Assembly: GCA_964590195.1 (NCBI GenBank)
Contig: CAZPWJ010000020.1
Span: 1 to 64,000 of the forward strand
Length of the DNA stretch: 64,000 bases
DNA from: GCA-2731375 sp964590195
GTDB lineage: Bacteria > Pseudomonadota > Alphaproteobacteria > GCA-2731375
Direction of reading: 5' to 3'
In this document: positions 62,309-64,000 of the stretch, in pieces
Layout of the letters: every line of letters begins with the position of its first letter
Numbering within the stretch: the stretch's first letter is position 1
Program-made: the position numbers and the translations under genes
The notes under the pieces: model-generated
Databases searched by the model: none
What the model was told of the DNA's origin: nothing
What the model saw: only the letters and a program-made list of their open reading frames with translations

Positions 62309-63100
62309 TCACGCTCCAGGGTTTTGGCCTACTTTACGGGCCAGCACTTTCAGGCCCGGCTTGAAGGCCCATTGCCTATGGTAGATCTCCAGGCCATGCC
62401 GGGCCAGTAATTGCCCCAGGTTACCGATCGAAAAAAACAGACAATGATGGGGCGGGGTGAAAACATCCCAATCGGGCAGGTTCCTGGGCCGGCGCCAGTG
62501 GCCAATATCGGGCGTGGTCAGATACAGGACGCCGCCCACCGCCATGACCGAGGCAATAGCGGCGATGAAGGCATTGGCATCCGCCACATGCTCCAGCACT
62601 TCCGAGCAATAAACCGCATCAAAGCGGTCCTCGGTCTGGTTTTTGAAGTCAGCCGCGAATTCGGTCAGGCCGCCGACCCGGTAGGTGGCGCCGGGATAAT
62701 GCTCTTCCGCATGGGCCACCGCGTCGCCGTCGGGATCAATGCCCCAGGCGGTGAAGCCCGCCGTCATGGCCGCCTGGGTCATGAAGCCGCCGGAACAGCC
62801 CACATCCAGAAACAGCCGGCCCCCGGGACCGCCTTTGCCACCCTTCATTGCCTTACTCAGATGGCGCACCCGGCCCCGGGCCCGGCGCAGTTTCGAGGCT
62901 TCCTTGCGGAAATAGGCCCGCGTGCCGCCGCTGTCGGGATTGGCATACAACGCCGCCAACTCGTCGTCGTTGAGCATGGGCGATAGGAAGACCAGGCCGC
63001 AGTCCGCACAACGGCGGTACCGCCAGCCATCCTGCTCTATCAGGGGCGGGCAATCGCGGCTGTCACAGACCTGGCAATGAATATCTTCAGGAGCGTTCAT
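62309..63100 (-). CDS. class I SAM methyltransferase with N-terminal zinc ribbon
   Basis: The 263-residue protein begins with a Cys-pair module, CQVCDSRDCPP and RRCADCGLVFLSPML, then a SAM-binding domain with RLFLDVGCSGGFMTQAAM and the downstream YCSEVLEHVADANAFIAAIA. The arrangement is common in methyltransferases of surface-polysaccharide or sugar modification. It opens the leftward run and is divergent from an MFS gene. Confidence 0.83.
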   Translation of the reverse strand: MNAPEDIHCQVCDSRDCPPLIEQDGWRYRRCADCGLVFLSPMLNDDELAALYANPDSGGTRAYFRKEASKLRRARGRVRHLSKAMKGGKGGPGGRLFLDVGCSGGFMTQAAMTAGFTAWGIDPDGDAVAHAEEHYPGATYRVGGLTEFAADFKNQTEDRFDAVYCSEVLEHVADANAFIAAIASVMAVGGVLYLTTPDIGHWRRPRNLPDWDVFTPPHHCLFFSIGNLGQLLARHGLEIYHRQWAFKPGLKVLARKVGQNPGA

Positions 63101-63248
63101 ACGCTAGCCATAAGTCAAAGCGGCGATGGAGGCAATGCAGGCCTTGGCACGGGCTTTGGCCTATTACAATGGGGTGGCTTAGGCTATACCAGATGTACCG
63201 GTGTCGGCGTTGCGTTGGCCCCGATTTTTTTTGCCTGCACGGGTTGCG

Positions 63249-64000
63249 ATGAGTATGTCGGAAACAGCGTCAATAGAAAGCCGGTACGGCTGGTGGGTGG
63301 TGGTCGCCACGACCCTGATGATTTCCGTCGCCTTTGGGTCCGGTTATCTGGTGGTGGTCGGCCTCAAACCCATCGCCGCCGATTTCGGCTGGCCGCGGCA
63401 AATCCCCTCGGCCGGTTACGCCGCCGCCATGTTCGGGGCCGGGGTGGGGGGCATTCTCATGGGTCTGTGGTCGGATCGCCGGGGCATGGCCGGCCCCGCC
63501 ATGACAGGCGCCGTCTGCCTCGGCCTGGGTCTGATAGCCGTCTCGCAAAGCAATTCCATGGTTACTTTTTTGGGCGCGCAGCTTTTCATCGTCGGCCTGT
63601 TGGGCAATGGTACCATGACCTCGCCGCTGTTGACCAACGTCACCCACTGGTTCGACCGCCGCATGGGCATGGCGATTGCTATTGCCTCGTGTGGACAGGC
63701 CCTGGCCGGCGCCATCTGGCCGCCGATTTTCCGCTTTGCCATGGATCAGTACGGCTGGCGCGAAACCATATTTGCCTATGGTGTTTTCTCCATGGCGACA
63801 TTGATACCCCTGGCTCTTGTCATGCGCCGGCCAAGTCCCCGCATGTTGAGCGGCGGCACGGCGGCGAACGAGGTAGCCCGCGCCCCGACGGTGGCGGAGC
63901 AGGCCCAGGCACGGGTGCTGGGTTTGCGGCCCAATACGGCCTTTGCCATGTTGTGCGCGGCGATCCTCGGCTGCTGCGTGGCCATGTCCATGCCCCTGGT
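63249..64000 (+). CDS. MFS transporter, truncated by the window end
   Basis: The frame from ATG 63249 is open to the end of the window, giving 250 complete codons of the N-terminal half. It starts MSMSETASIESRYGWWVVVA, and several hydrophobic segments and the loop motif LMGLWSDRRGMAGPAMTGAV mark an MFS carrier. It resembles the MFS gene at 47653-48879 in type. The substrate is unknown and the remainder lies outside the window. Confidence 0.85.
   Translation, partial: MSMSETASIESRYGWWVVVATTLMISVAFGSGYLVVVGLKPIAADFGWPRQIPSAGYAAAMFGAGVGGILMGLWSDRRGMAGPAMTGAVCLGLGLIAVSQSNSMVTFLGAQLFIVGLLGNGTMTSPLLTNVTHWFDRRMGMAIAIASCGQALAGAIWPPIFRFAMDQYGWRETIFAYGVFSMATLIPLALVMRRPSPRMLSGGTAANEVARAPTVAEQAQARVLGLRPNTAFAMLCAAILGCCVAMSMPL

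Noticed and set aside
1..64000. CRISPR array, prophage or insertion sequence
   Set aside because: No series of regularly spaced repeats, no integrase or transposase, and no phage structural gene was seen; the repeats present are single inverted or tandem pairs.

Overview
The window looks like a chromosomal segment of a GC-rich, Gram-negative alphaproteobacterium, probably a free-living Rhodospirillales-like aerobe. The grounds are the LPS-export genes lptD/lptG/lptF, an LPS-core style glycosyltransferase cluster, small families typical of alphaproteobacteria (DUF1491, DUF2007, DUF6111, PAS_5, DUF1285), a phasin, and a clpS-clpA pair. The taxonomic call is inference from gene content and not from a marker phylogeny. 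No phage, insertion sequence transposase or CRISPR array is visible.

Layout: 0.1-5.5 kb is a dipeptide/oligopeptide-type ABC importer operon (Tat-exported binding protein, two permeases, a fused double ATPase). 5.5-8.9 kb holds a PAS protein, fabI, aroC, a tiny membrane ORF and a thioesterase. 8.9-18 kb is one leftward run: an acyl-CoA carboxylase beta subunit, an MDR oxidoreductase, a sulfatase and a VOC protein, followed by lptF-lptG-lptD. Rightward from 18.2 kb are pepA-holC, a small Cys-pair protein and an SDR. 21.3-24.1 kb is a leftward group with ygfZ, tag, a DUF1491 gene and an amidohydrolase. 24.2-30.1 kb is a rightward GT9-GT2-GT4-asnB-dihydroorotase run. 30.3-38.6 kb holds acuI-like, selD, a methyltransferase, DUF2007, a polyprenyl diphosphate synthase, tRNA-Pro(CGG), a DUF2927 lipoprotein and a DUF1285/NUDIX/DUF6111/CCA group. 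38.7-45.5 kb is a MoxR-DUF58-DUF4159-membrane protein operon. 45.5-48.9 kb is a leftward MFS-cupin-VOC-redoxin operon. 49-55.4 kb carries a YdcF-like gene, a D,D-carboxypeptidase, a phasin and clpS-clpA. 55.4-64 kb is a mixed accessory/catabolic region with EthD-like proteins, a phytanoyl-CoA dioxygenase, SDRs, an M24 peptidase, cupin and DapA-like genes, a methyltransferase and a truncated MFS gene.

The most notable content is selenocysteine use. selD reads through an in-frame TGA at its catalytic position (HGGG-Sec-GCK). A redoxin gene at 45532-46629 is split only by a TGA in the active-site motif WASW-Sec-GCR. Both TGAs are followed 14-15 nt later by a small hairpin with a CGTG-containing loop, fitting a bacterial SECIS. 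The window therefore encodes both the selenophosphate supplier and one probable client selenoprotein; selA, selB and selC are not visible here.

The second notable object is a 272-bp inverted-repeat element between clpS and clpA. Its right arm contains the clpA Shine-Dalgarno sequence, its left arm contains the exact complement, and a small ORF inside it stops directly against the clpA start codon. Other structured DNA includes a perfect 28-bp inverted repeat after the dihydroorotase gene, a long hairpin and a CRP-like palindrome upstream of fabI, and a 13-bp hairpin before selD.
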